Shown piece by piece: positions 37,997 to 48,882 of a stretch of DNA of 64,000 nt. Each line of letters starts with the position of its first letter. Position 1 is the stretch's first letter. The position numbers and the translations under genes are program-made. Below the pieces are notes generated by a model. The model ran no database searches. It was not told the DNA's origin and saw nothing but the letters and a program-made list of their open reading frames with translations. The stretch is taken from the NCBI GenBank assembly GCA_013368445.1, contig JAACJO010000013.1:558001-622000 (forward strand), in the 5' to 3' direction. This DNA comes from Leucocoprinus leucothites. Its lineage: Eukaryota > Basidiomycota > Agaricomycetes > Agaricales > Agaricaceae.

Positions 37997-38244
37997 GATC
38001 GCCAGCTCGATATCGCACTAGCCGACTAGATCGCTGTGCTTGATGTCTGAGAAGGACTAGATCGACCTGTTATGGGAAGGCCGCTTTCCAAAGCGCCACC
38101 GCTGTACCTTGTGAAGGGCCCAGCATCCCTTCTCATTTCTGTGTCTTACCCTAGCCCTTAGGCGATTTGGGTTCGAAACCTTGCTCGATTAGCGCATCAC
38201 TGCTGCTTCTAACGAACAACGTTGACTGACGACTTCTTTTTAGA

Positions 38245-41200
38245 ATGTCTTCCATCAACAACGGAGCTTCTCGCATTCCCGTCCTTCAAGGCCCCCAGAA
38301 CTACCAGTTTTGGTCCATGAGGATGCAGGGATATCTTTCGATGATCACGACCCCTGGAACCCCTTTTACGGGTTGGACTGTCACAACCGGCCTTTTGCCT
38401 GCACTCCCAGCTGTCATTGCTCCGGCAATTGACGAGGACGGAAACGTCACAAATGCTACCGAAGCCGCTGAATCCCTAGCGCTTCGACAAGAAGAAGAGC
38501 GCAAAAGGAACTTCCTTGAGCAATCTGCGATTGGCCTGCTGATCCAAGCGGTCCCAGATTCCATGCTCCACTTGATAGTCCAAGGAGATCCCACTGCCAC
38601 TTGGGAAGGTCTCCAACGCCTTTACGGCGTCCAAGGTCCCGCATCCGTATATGGCGACTTCGTCCGCGCCGTCTCCTGGTCTCTCCCCGCAAACACGGAT
38701 CCGGCTCAGTCCATCGCTGAGCTCGAATCTTTATTCACTCGGATAGAAGGCGCGACCGCGCGACTTCCTGAGGTGATCCGTGCAATGATTTTGCTTCGCG
38801 CTGTCCCGCAAGGGATGGAAACCTTAGCGCAGTCAATCCTTGCGAATCAAACGCAAATGTCCCAACTTACGTGGGATCTGGTCCGTAGCGCCATCCAGGC
38901 TGCTTGGTCCCAGAAGATGACTGCTTCCGCTTCTCGCGCCGGCCGCTCCAACGGCCAATGGCAGCAGAACCGGAACCCCGGCAATCAACAACGTCAGGGG
39001 CAAGGACAACAACCGCAAGGGCCGTTTCGATCACAGCCCCAGCAGCAGCAGCAGCAACAGCAGCCTCCTAATCAAGGCGCTGGCCAGAAGCCTGGTAACC
39101 CCCAGACTGGCAATCCCGGCGGAGATGGCAAGAAAGGAAAACGCGGTAAGAGAGGAGGCAAAAAGGGTAAGGGCGCTGCTAATGAAGCTGCGACCGATGC
39201 CGACGCCACCACCTCCGGAGTCACCAACGTCGCTCCTCAATATGGCGCTTCCAGTGCCATTGGTTTCGCTGCCCCCGCTATCGCTAACCGTCCTCTCCTC
39301 GCGAACCGGATCGCCTCGCTGGCAGAACCGGCTAACGCAGGCCCTTCGTCATCCACACGCCACCTTGTTGCAGAAGCGCGAAAGAATACACCGCGGCTTC
39401 AAGAGCGAATCTCCGAATCTCCTCAGTCCGAGGGATATCGTCGCAGAAGCTCGAAAGCTACCAAGGATAAGGTGTTGAAAATCTGGGATGAAAGGCTCGC
39501 CGACCTCGCGGTCGAAGCCGAAACGACGGGCTCCATCATTGAGGAAATCCCTTATTATGGAGGAGATATGGACGAATGCCCACCGTCGCCGAGGATGACA
39601 CCTCCGGCTGATCCGATGCTCGAATCCGACTCCGAGGGGGAGGATTCTGACGGGTGGACTTCTGGGTTGTGGACAACGCAAGTCTTTTCTTCTATCTCTG
39701 ATTGGATTAACACTGATACGGTGATGCCACAGCACGACCGAGAAGGGGCCTATCGCCTCGCTCGAGCCCGCTCCCATGTGAGCGCTCCTGGCCACGCTGA
39801 ACATTTTCGCGGACTAGTTACGTCGTCTCCGGCTCCTGTATATACTTCTCCTGTATCGCGCACTATTTCGGTCGCCCTTATGGGGCTTTTATTAAATTCT
39901 GATTTGACCTCTGTGCCGCGCTGTGTGAACCTTTCTAAGTGTGAGAAAGCTCTCTGTTGCCACTGTAAGGGAAAGAAAGCGCCTTCACGGGCCGCTTCTT
40001 GGATTCTTGATTCGGGTGCTTCCGCACATTTCACACCCTATTTGGACGATTTTTCTACAATCGAAATGGGGAAATTTGGTGAAATTCAGACAGCTAACAA
40101 GAACGCTCCCCTATTCATTTCGGGTCGAGGCACTGTCTTGATCGAACACGAGATCCATGATAACGGAAAAACGATCACTGCGACGACTTCATTGTCTCCT
40201 GTGTTCTATGTAAAGGGTATGCACGATCGCCTCATGTCTGCCGGTCAACTCCTGGAATCCGGGTTGCGCAGCGAGGCTGATAAACATGGTACAATCTTTC
40301 GGGATGAGTCAGGCAATGCTGTTTTGTCAGCGGCTCCTCGCTCTGAGTCGCAGCCCACGCTACAAACGGTAAGATGTCGAATTGTACATTCGAATGCTTC
40401 GAGCCACGTCGCTCAGCATCCTGACTATAATATCTGGCATCAACGTTTAGGACATCCGTCTAATCGCGTGTTGAGCAAAACTACCGACTCCACGCTGAAT
40501 GGACCTCAGGTTTCAATTCCCGATCATTCGCGCCCTTGTCCAGGCTGCATGAAAGGGAAGATGCACCAGAAACCCTTTAACGATAACCCAATTCGGGCAA
40601 AAGAAGCCTTTGAACACGTTCACAGTGATCTCTTTGAGCTCCCCATCGTATCTTATCACAAGTACAAATGGGTTATGACCTTATTGGACGATTACTCCTC
40701 ATTTGCCCACGTGGTGCTTCTGCGATCAAAAGCTGAAGCAGCTCCCCACATGGTTGAGCTTCTAACTTACGTTCAGAACCAATTTGGCAAATCGATTCGT
40801 CGATTTACATCCGATCGAGGAGGAGAATTCGTGGCAGGTACCCTGCAAGATTATCTTAGGGTGAAAGGGATTGAGTTCACACCGAGTGCGCCCCGCGTCC
40901 ATCAACAGAACGGGCGAGCAGAAAGATTGAATCGAACACTGCATGAGAAGGCGCAAGCCATGCGACTTCACGCGTGTCTTCCAGATTCATGGTGGGATTT
41001 CGCGATTAACACCGCAACCCACATCTACAATCGCACATCGATGAACCGCATTCAATGGAAAACTCCTTTTGAGTTAGTACATGGACATAAACCTGACATC
41101 AGTCACCTACGAGTATTCGGTTGTGCTGCATATGTGTTCCTTCCGGACGAAATGCGCCCGAATAAATTATCTGCGAAATCTGAACTGATGATCTTCGTTG

Positions 41201-43560
41201 GATATGATCGGGAGAAGAATTACATCTTTCTCCGCCATACTCGAGGGAACGCTGAGTTTATCTCGCCGACTGTCATCTTTGATGAAAAGATGTTCCCAAA
41301 ATGTCCAGACCAAAAACCCGCGGTTTACCCCGAGCCGCCTCGCGCTGAGATTCCCCCAATCTCGACTACTCCGAATGTTCCAAATATAGACCATCCGCCT
41401 GCACCTCGAGGAGGAGAGCCGCCTCGTGCGCCTTCACCTCGTGCTCCTCCACGCCCTAAAACACCTTCACCTCCTAGATCGCCAAGCCCACCTCTTTCTT
41501 ACGCTGATCCGGAAGATCGCGATCCAAAAGAAGAGGAAGAAGAAGTCGAGTTACCTCCTTCTCCGGGACCTTCGCGAAAGGAACCTGGTCCACGCAAACG
41601 TGCTCGGTCTCCCACTCCACCCGAGGTACCGCCACCGCGACCTTCGGTCCAAGATGACCTTGATGCACTAGAACGGCTCGACCGATGGGTCACCGAACGT
41701 GAAAACCGCCGTCCTAGGCGAAATGTTCAACCTCCGAACAGACCAGGAAACGTGTATGGTAATAGGAGCGACCCTCTTGATGTCATCCGACGATATAGGG
41801 AACTCAATCCTAACTTACCGCGCAATCGTGCCCAATATCGACCTATTCCTGGAGCAATTTCCGATGAGGAAGCTCGGAACAGATTACGAAACTGGAATAT
41901 CCCTCACCCGGATAGTAGTATCGACAATAAACCGTCATCTACCGATTTTGCGAAGTTCGTGAAGGAAGGGGGGGTAAAATTAGTCGATTTCCTTCTCGCA
42001 CAACGCGCCAACGGGCCAGTTCCCGAACAGTTTCGAGATATCGCGAACTTAGACGCTGATTCTCAAACCAAATGGCAAAAAGCGATGCTTGAGGAATTAG
42101 ACGCGCTTCACAAGCGTGGTGTATACGAGCTCGTTGATCTCCCAAAAGGAAGAAGAGCTATTAAAAATAGATGGGTTTATAACATCAAGTCCGATAATCG
42201 CTATCGCTCTCGCCTTGTTGCGAAAGGGTTCTCCCAGATCGAGGGAATCGACTTTGATGAACTCTTTTCTCCAGTTGTCTGATATGAGACCGCGCGCTTA
42301 CTTCTAGGCATTGCAGCGCTTGAGGACTTTGACCTTCACTCAGTTGACGTCAAAACAGCCTATTTATATGGCGATCTGGATGAAGAGATCTATATGGAGC
42401 AGCCAGAAGGATTCCGACTTCCTGGCCATGAGAAGAAAGTCTGGAGATTACGCAAAGCGATCTACGGTCTAAAACAAGCTGGCTTATCTTGGTGGAAAGC
42501 ACTCACTTCATCGATGCTGAAACTTGGATTTAAGCGCTGTAAATCCGACGCTGGCGTTTATCATTTTACACATCCCAAGACCGGCGAGCGTGTCTTTGCG
42601 GTCATTTACGTGGATGATGTCTTCTTTATGGGTAAAAAGAATTCCCTGCTCCTCTCCGAGTTGAAGCAAAAATTCATGACCACTTGGGAATGTCGTGACC
42701 AAGGTGAACTTTCCGAGTTCCTAGGCATGAACATATCACGCGATCGAAAAGAGAGAAAACTCTATGTAGATCAAGTGAAATACCTCGATAAGGTTCTTGA
42801 GAAGTTTGATATCCCAAAAGGCGCGAAATTCACACCGCTGCCATCAGGATTCGTCTTCGAACCCTATGTCAATAAGGTAGATCCTAAGTTTAGAACTCGT
42901 TACCAACAGTTAGTCGGATCGCTGATGTATCTTATGATCGGATCGAGACCTGACATATCCTTTGCGGTTGTCAAACTCTCCCAGCAATCTGCTGCCCCAT
43001 CCAATGCGCACTTCCGGGCTGGACTCCATGTGCTGCAATATTTGCGATCAACGCGCAATTATCGACTCGTCTTTGATGGAGCTTCTAACCAGGCCATCAT
43101 CGCTTGTTCCGATAGTGATTGGGCGCAAGACGGACAGTCTCGACGATCTGTCACAGGTAACTTTGTTACAATAGCGAGTGGACCTGTAAGCTGGCTTAGC
43201 CGCAAGCAGAAAACTGTCGCTTTGTCATCTACTGAAGCTGAGTATATGGCGCTATCTGATTGCAGCCGCCAGCTGATGTGGATTCGACAACTTCTCGAAG
43301 AGATAGGTTTTAAAATTCCTGCTCCGATTCTCTATGGTGATAATATCGGATCTATCTTCTGGAGCGAGAACCCTGTTCAAGAAAAACGCTCGAAGCATAT
43401 TGATATACGATACCACTATATCCGAGATATCGTTGAAGAAGGTTCCGTTGAGTTGGAATTTATCGAGGGCTCAAACAACCCTGCCGATATTCTGACGAAA
43501 AACCTCGGTTCAATTCTCTTCAATAAATTTGTTTATTCTCTGGGTATTGAATTCCTTTAG
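38245..43560 (+). CDS. Copia gag-pol polyprotein, one in-frame TGA at 42280
   Basis: A 1,771-codon reading frame. Gag (MSSINNGASRIPVLQGPQNY, UBN2-like) has a poly-Gln tract at about 39042-39068 and a strongly basic stretch (KGKRGKRGGKKGKG), but I see no CCHC zinc knuckle. The protease motif is SWILDSGASAHF. The pre-integrase H-H-C-C finger is IWHQRLGHPS...CPGCMKGKM. Integrase D-D-E residues stand in HSDLFE, TSDRGGEF and GRAERLNRT. Reverse transcriptase shows KNRWVYNIKSD, FDELFSPVV and the active site VIYVDDVFFMG. RNase H shows SSTEAEYMAL and DNIGSIFW. The TGA sits where the RT consensus has Arg (FSPVV-R-YET); a CGA to TGA change at a CpG would explain it. The frame is otherwise intact, so without readthrough the product stops inside RT. 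Confidence 0.95.
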
Positions 43561-43629
43561 CGCTTTTCTAGCCGCTTAAATGAAGCGCTCTCATAGCCGC
43601 TCAATTATGCATCTCCCGCCATTTCGAGT

Positions 43630-43638
43630 GAGGAGGAG
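43630..43638 (+). other. Polypurine tract
   Basis: GAGGAGGAG directly precedes the 3' LTR, the expected site for plus-strand priming. Confidence 0.8.
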
Positions 43639-44011
43639 TGTTGAATCACGTGCGCGTTTACACGCTGCTACGTTCGTGTTCACTCTCAATTATGACATAT
43701 GCATTCTATTATTAGATACCACTATGTTCACGCACCGATACTTCGTGCGGACTATACATGTTTTACTATACGTTTTACCTGTACCCTTTACCACCTCGAA
43801 ACGAGTGTGTAATACCCTCTTTATAGTAGAATTATTCGAACTCTTTAGTATAAATACCTTGTATTTTCTTCGTTATTCTACAGTCAATTCTATCTACTCA
43901 GTCGCAACTACTACCTCGAACTTACTCCCATAACAGACTAACTGCCTAGTAAAGTGAGTACTGACCTCGTCGTCTACCTTCACCGCTACGCTCCCCGTTG
44001 CTGCTTCGACA
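43639..44011 (+). repeat. 3' LTR of the copia element
   Basis: The second copy of the 373-bp terminal repeat. No difference from 37611-37983 was found on reading both line by line. Confidence 0.97.
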
Positions 44012-44016
44012 TTACG

Positions 44017-44662
44017 CCTGCGACGTCATAATCACCCTTGGGGTGACCCAATTATCTGCGCCTCCAGTTACTCCTTGAGCCTGGACTTTCTCTCTTACTG
44101 CTACCGTCTATTGACTAGCTTTTTAAACTTGAGAAAGAGATCTACTACTATGACTCCTCTTACTTCTTTCGGAGGGTCTAAATGACGTAGACCGAGTCAG
44201 GAACAGGAATATGTGAGAACTAGGTTGCACTGGACTGTTCTCAACTCTGATTCCGAGGACATTCCAAAATAGCACTCGGCGCCGTTCAAGCGGCTGGTAT
44301 CCCGTTCTTTTGCAGACCTAATAGGGAAGGTCTCAATCGTCCTTATCTTCATGGCGCACAAGTTTCTTTTTCCGCATGTTCTAAGTATAGTAGTTTCCAT
44401 TGAACAGATGTTTCCAGAAAGGTTTTTACCTTTCTTGTTTCTTTCAAGTTGAATGTTCCCACTCACAGCAAGAATCAGCTTGAAGCTCACGAGAAGCACA
44501 CCTACCGAGCATTTTGGCACGCTTGGGGGAAATTATGCCACAGCCAGTAATAGTTTGTACTGTTGTGCATTTGTCTGGGTTTGTGGAAAACCCGTATCGT
44601 CGTTTGTTGAACTTTATCAATATGACGTCAATATCATTAATCGATTGATGGATACCCCTATA
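44017..44662. other. Right flank of the retrotransposon, 5' of TOM70
   Basis: No membrane-anchor exon for TOM70 and no other gene is recognisable. Frames here lack known motifs. Confidence 0.4.
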
Positions 44663-46581
44663 TGTAGTCCTATTCTTGAGGAGCGGAAGACGACAGTGCA
44701 GGAGGCCGAGGGTGAGTACCTGATTCTGAATATTATATCTGTTCAGATGTGACATGCATACCGTAGCCGATGTCGAGAAACTCTCTGCGGAGGAGATTGC
44801 CTCCAAGTCGGAGGAAGTGAACAGCTTGTATTAACTGAATGTATGACACAGCGCTGAATGTTACCAGGAACGAGCAGAAATCGCGGCCACGTTCGAACAA
44901 AAGGGCAAAAATGCCTACAAGTCGTCAAACTACTCCCAGGCGGCAGAGTATTACACAAGATCCATCCAAATATCGCCCAAACCAGAGTCAACGTTCTACA
45001 ACAACTGCGCAGCATGCTATGTCAACATGTCACCACCACAACATGAGAAGGTTATCGAGGACTGCAACGAAGCACTACAACTCGACCGGACCTATGTGAA
45101 GGCACTCGACCGACGTGCAGGTGCATATGAGGGCCTAGGACAATACGAAGCTGCTCTTCGGGGTATGTCGTAGGATCGGTCCGCATCAAAACATACGCGT
45201 ACTGAACGCTGTAGACTTCACTGCCGCCACTATTCTTGACAAGTTCCAGAATCAGTCAACGGCAGCAGCCGTAGAACGCGTGCTTAAAAAACTCTCAACT
45301 GAAAAAGCCGCTGAAATTATCAAGGGCCGAGGGCCCCGTTTACCTTCACATACCTTCATCTCTGCCTACTTTGCCGCTTTCCGGGAGCGGCCTCTACCCG
45401 CGCTTCCCGAAACCCCAGCTCAGGGAGACGAGACGCTCTTGCTTGCTCTCCAGGCGCTCAAAGCGTCTGATTACCCCCACGTGGTCTCCGCCAACGAAGC
45501 CATTGACCAAGGTATCTCGACAACGGAGGGCAAGGCTGAGGCACTCAACCTCCGTGGAACATTCAAATTCCTGATGGGAGACGTTGAAGGTGCCAAAGAC
45601 GACTTGAATGAGAGCATTAAGCTCATTCCATCGTTTACTCAGTCTCTCGTCAAGATTGCTAGCGTACATATGGAGCAGGGTGACCCTACCACAGCGTTCC
45701 AGTGTTTCGAGGACGCTATCAAGCATAACCCCAATGATCCCGATATTTACTACCTCCGTGGGCAGGGTACGCGTCTTACTTTACTGCCTGTGACTCGATG
45801 CCTGATTCCATCCGCCTTTAGTGTTCTTCATTGTGAGCGATTACGCTGAGGCCTCGCAGAACTACACAAAGTCTTCAGAGCTCGATGAAACTTTCGTATT
45901 CAGCCACATCCAACTTGCGGTAGCGCAGTACAAGTCTGGCAAGATTGCCAACAGCATCGCTACATTCCGTCGAACAATCAATTCCTTCCCTAACCGCGGC
46001 GAGCCTCAAAATTACTAGTATGTTTCCCTTCCTTCCCCTTCTCTTCGCCACTCACCTCTTGCTCTCTTCCTTCCTCTTATCTAGCGGTGAACTTCTCCTT
46101 GACCAAGGCCGATTCGAAGAAGCCATCGAGAAATTCGACAAAGCTATTGAACTCGAAAAACTCAAATCACCCCAATCACCCAACGTCCTCTCACTCGTCA
46201 ACAAAGGTCTCGCACTGTACCAATGGAAACAAGATATCGGAGCTGCAGAGAGATGCTATAATGAAGCTTTGAGGACTGACCCGGAATGTGAAGCAGCGGT
46301 GGCTACGCTCGCGCAGTTGAATTTGAAGCAGAGTAGGATCGAGAAAGCTGTGGAGATGTTTGAGAGGCAAGCAGAGCTTGCGAGGAATGAGCCTGAGCTG
46401 GCGAATGCTTTGACGTACCAATATGTGGGTTTACTTTTGTCACTATTGAGTGGTGTGGGTTGAAGCTGATGTTGTTCCTTTCCTCGAATTCTCGTAGGCG
46501 TCGAAATCGCAGTTGGACTTCACCCAGAACTATCCGGAGATGTCAGAGCAGTTGAGCCAGATCGCACGAGGGACGCCTTGA
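44663..46581 (+). CDS. TOM70: Tom70, TPR receptor of the mitochondrial outer-membrane translocase (N-terminal anchor not found)
   Basis: Tom70 receives Hsp70/Hsp90-bound carrier preproteins. The first coding piece I can assign is PILEERKTTVQEAE, the linker before the TPRs, then DVEKLSAEEIASKSEEERAE. The clamp TPRs follow: FEQKGKNAYKSSNYSQAAEY, STFYNNCAACYVNM, CNEALQLDRTYVKALDRRAG. Next are DFTAATILDKFQNQST, PSHTFISAYFAAFRERPLP, and the C-terminal TPRs (ALNLRGTFKFLMGDVEGAK, SVHMEQGDPTTAFQCFEDA, LLLDQGRFEEAIEKFDKAIE, LVNKGLALYQWKQDI). The end is QLSQIARGTP. Introns are 45-65 nt. Tom70 should begin with a membrane helix and a basic linker. Neither is present within 650 bp upstream, where the retrotransposon ends. 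Confidence 0.9.
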
Positions 46582-47058
46582 ACTGTGGCATGGCTTGACT
46601 GTGGTTTATCCAACCACCTTAGATACATTGCGTAGACATAGTAATGAGTAATTTTTTCACTGAAGGACATACTTGCCCCTCATCTAGTTTTCCGATTCTT
46701 CTTCCCGCTATCTGATTATTCGTATTAACATTTTCTTCTTTTGCATTAATTTTCGCTGTTGTCGCCTTTCATTTTTCATAACTCCCCTCCATAGCGACAT
46801 TTCTTCCCATATTCCGAGGCTGACTCACGATATCGTGGGGTTGAAAGAAGCGGAACCATTTTCTTCGCAACTTCCAAACGAACGTATGTGTCCCCTGTGT
46901 CACAGAGTTCAATGAGTCATTGCAAGAACTCATATAGGTCCACGATCTAGATAATTCATGTGATAGGTTTTCCATATGGCGAGTGACTCAGAAGAATATA
47001 AGAAGCCGGATTAGTGGGATTGCCCGAGTCGACCTTGTTCTTTCATAAACAACCCATC
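46582..47058. other. Intergenic, no gene seen
   Basis: TOM70 3' UTR (T-rich) and the promoter of the first D-amino-acid oxidase. No other feature. Confidence 0.5.
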
Positions 47059-48536
47059 ATGTCTATCCTTCAGCAGCAAGATTCTAAACGGAAAGAAATT
47101 GTTGTCTTGGGTGCAGGTGGGCATCGAACGGTAGCCTCCACCGCCACTGGAATTAACATCAAGCTGGACCAATATAGGTGTGATCGGGCTGACTACTGCT
47201 GTCGTTCTCCAGGAAAAAGGCGATTATCGTGTGACAATCATTGCTGACGTCTTTCCGGGCGATGAGCGTAGCTCCAGGTACACCAGTTGTTGGGCAGTGA
47301 GTTAAAAATGGCACTTAAACCTAGAGAGAAAACCGTGTATTCAACCATGTGCCGAAGGGGGCACATCATGTAACTCTTTCAGGGAGCGATGCTCGTTTAG
47401 ATAGTAAGGCTTTTATCTCTAATATCTTTTACGAAACCGAACCTCTTTTCCGAAGAAATCGACAGAGAAACGTTTGAATTCATGTGGAAGTTGTCGGAAC
47501 CGGGAAAAGGGGCTGCGGAGGGTTGCTTCCTCCGTCTCAAACAACAAGAATTCTATGAAGAGGGTTACGGAGATGGAACGCAGCTCGATTACTATCCAGA
47601 GGTAAGTACTAATCCTAGTTCTTACTAGATGTAGTCTTGAGTAACTACGATGCAGTGGCAAGACATATCCACCAATGCCGTGCAAACTTCAGGCATAGTT
47701 CGCGGCGTCGAGTTTGAAACTCTTACCATTGACGTTCCAATCTATCTTCACTACCTTCAGGCTCGTTTTCTCGCCAAAGGGGGTACAATATCGCGTGGCT
47801 CTGTCCAGCACATCAGCCAGGTCCTAGAAGGGGGACCATATCTTTTTCACAGTGACCCTCAGAAGCGCAAAAAGCTGGCAGGCAATGTGCCACTTGATGG
47901 GCTCATAATTTGCGCTGGCTTAGGTGCTCGATCTCTAGGCGGCGTAGAAGATCGTAATGTCTACTCAGCAAGGGGGCAAACTGTCGTCCTGAGAGCGCCT
48001 TGGGTAAATACCGGCAGAACGTTAACAGGGAAGAATTGGGTATATATCATTCCAAGGAAGAGCGGGGATGTCGTCGTTGGTGGTGTCAAGGAAATAGACG
48101 ACTGGTCAGTGATGTGGATGATCTTTAAATTCTTGATTTATTCAATTACGGGCTAGGTATCCGCTACCTCGAGAGGGGACCAGAATGGCTATACTTCAGC
48201 GAGGGCTAGCCTTATGTCCTGAGCTGGCACCTCCGGCAATACGACAGGAACGACAGCCTACAGTAGAAGATTTGTTACCCTTGGTATCTGAAGACCTTGT
48301 CGGTTTGAGGCCAATGAGGAATGGAGGCATCAGATTAGAAGCACAAACAATGCAGACAAGGGATGGAGGTACTGTTCCTGTCGTATTCAATTATGGGTAA
48401 GTGCATTTTGTGCAGTTCGACTAGAGTGACTATTATTGAAGATAAATATCATTGACTATCAAGGCATGGTGGGAATGGATATATATCTTCTTGGGGCTCT
48501 GCATTCTCAGCTGCAGATTTACTGGCAAAAGAATGA
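47059..48536 (+). CDS. D-amino-acid oxidase, first of a tandem pair
   Basis: FAD enzyme that oxidises D-amino acids to imino acids with H2O2 release. Exon 1 MSILQQQDSKRKEIVVLGAG joins VIGLTTAVVLQEKGDYRVT, giving the dinucleotide-binding GxGxxG. Then come RYTSCWAGAHHVTLSGSD, ETFEFMWKLSEPG, LTIDVPIYLHYLQARFLAKG, RGSVQHISQVLEGG and LIICAGLGARSLGGVED. VYSARGQTVVLRAPWV leads to WVYIIPRKSGDVVVGG, which holds the substrate-carboxylate Arg. The C-terminal FAD loop is GLRPMRNGGIRLEAQ and NYGHGGNGYISSWGSA. It ends in LLAKE, without a peroxisomal SKL-type signal. About 53-60% similar by eye to the next gene, with intron positions shared. Confidence 0.88.
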
Positions 48537-48882
48537 AGCGTTGAATGTAAATTGGTCTAGAATGAACGTATACTTGACGGTTTGAACTGACCTAAGAATA
48601 TACTTTGACAACATTCGAGTGACCATGGTGACACAAATGTGATCGAATGTTCCATGTAAATAGGACGGATTCAACAAGACGCCTACAAAAATACCATAAA
48701 TTAAAAGCTGGAGATACCGGCTTGGCAATGTGGGTATCGGCCCTGAATTCTGAAAACATATTGACATGAGATATTCATGTCCCGATATATCGAATTTTCC
48801 CGGGTCTCCCGGAACCATCGAACATGACAAGCATGTCAACAAAGGAAGGTCCTATACGTTAGCCTCCCCCTTACGGCTTGCT
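48537..48882. other. Spacer between the two oxidase genes
   Basis: 350 bp with no gene. It must hold the terminator of the first and the promoter of the second copy. Confidence 0.5.

Larger units (their letters stand above)
37606..44016 (+). mobile_element. Complete Ty1/copia LTR retrotransposon with TTACG target duplication
   Basis: The element proper is 37611-44011 (6,401 bp). It is bounded by 373-bp direct repeats that begin TGTTG and end GACA, and flanked by the 5-bp duplication TTACG (37606-37610 and 44012-44016). It carries a primer-binding site, a polypurine tract and one gag-pol frame with domain order gag, protease, integrase, reverse transcriptase, RNase H, which defines the copia (Pseudoviridae-type) superfamily. 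The two LTRs compare as identical by eye, which means insertion was very recent. Only one inactivating mutation is seen. Confidence 0.98.

Noticed and set aside
38160..38200. GGGTTCGAAACC resembling a tRNA T arm inside the copia leader
   Set aside because: No acceptor, D or anticodon arm around it.
39349..39804. Long minus and alternate-frame ORFs within the copia polyprotein
   Set aside because: Shadows of the gag region; the element codes on the plus strand.
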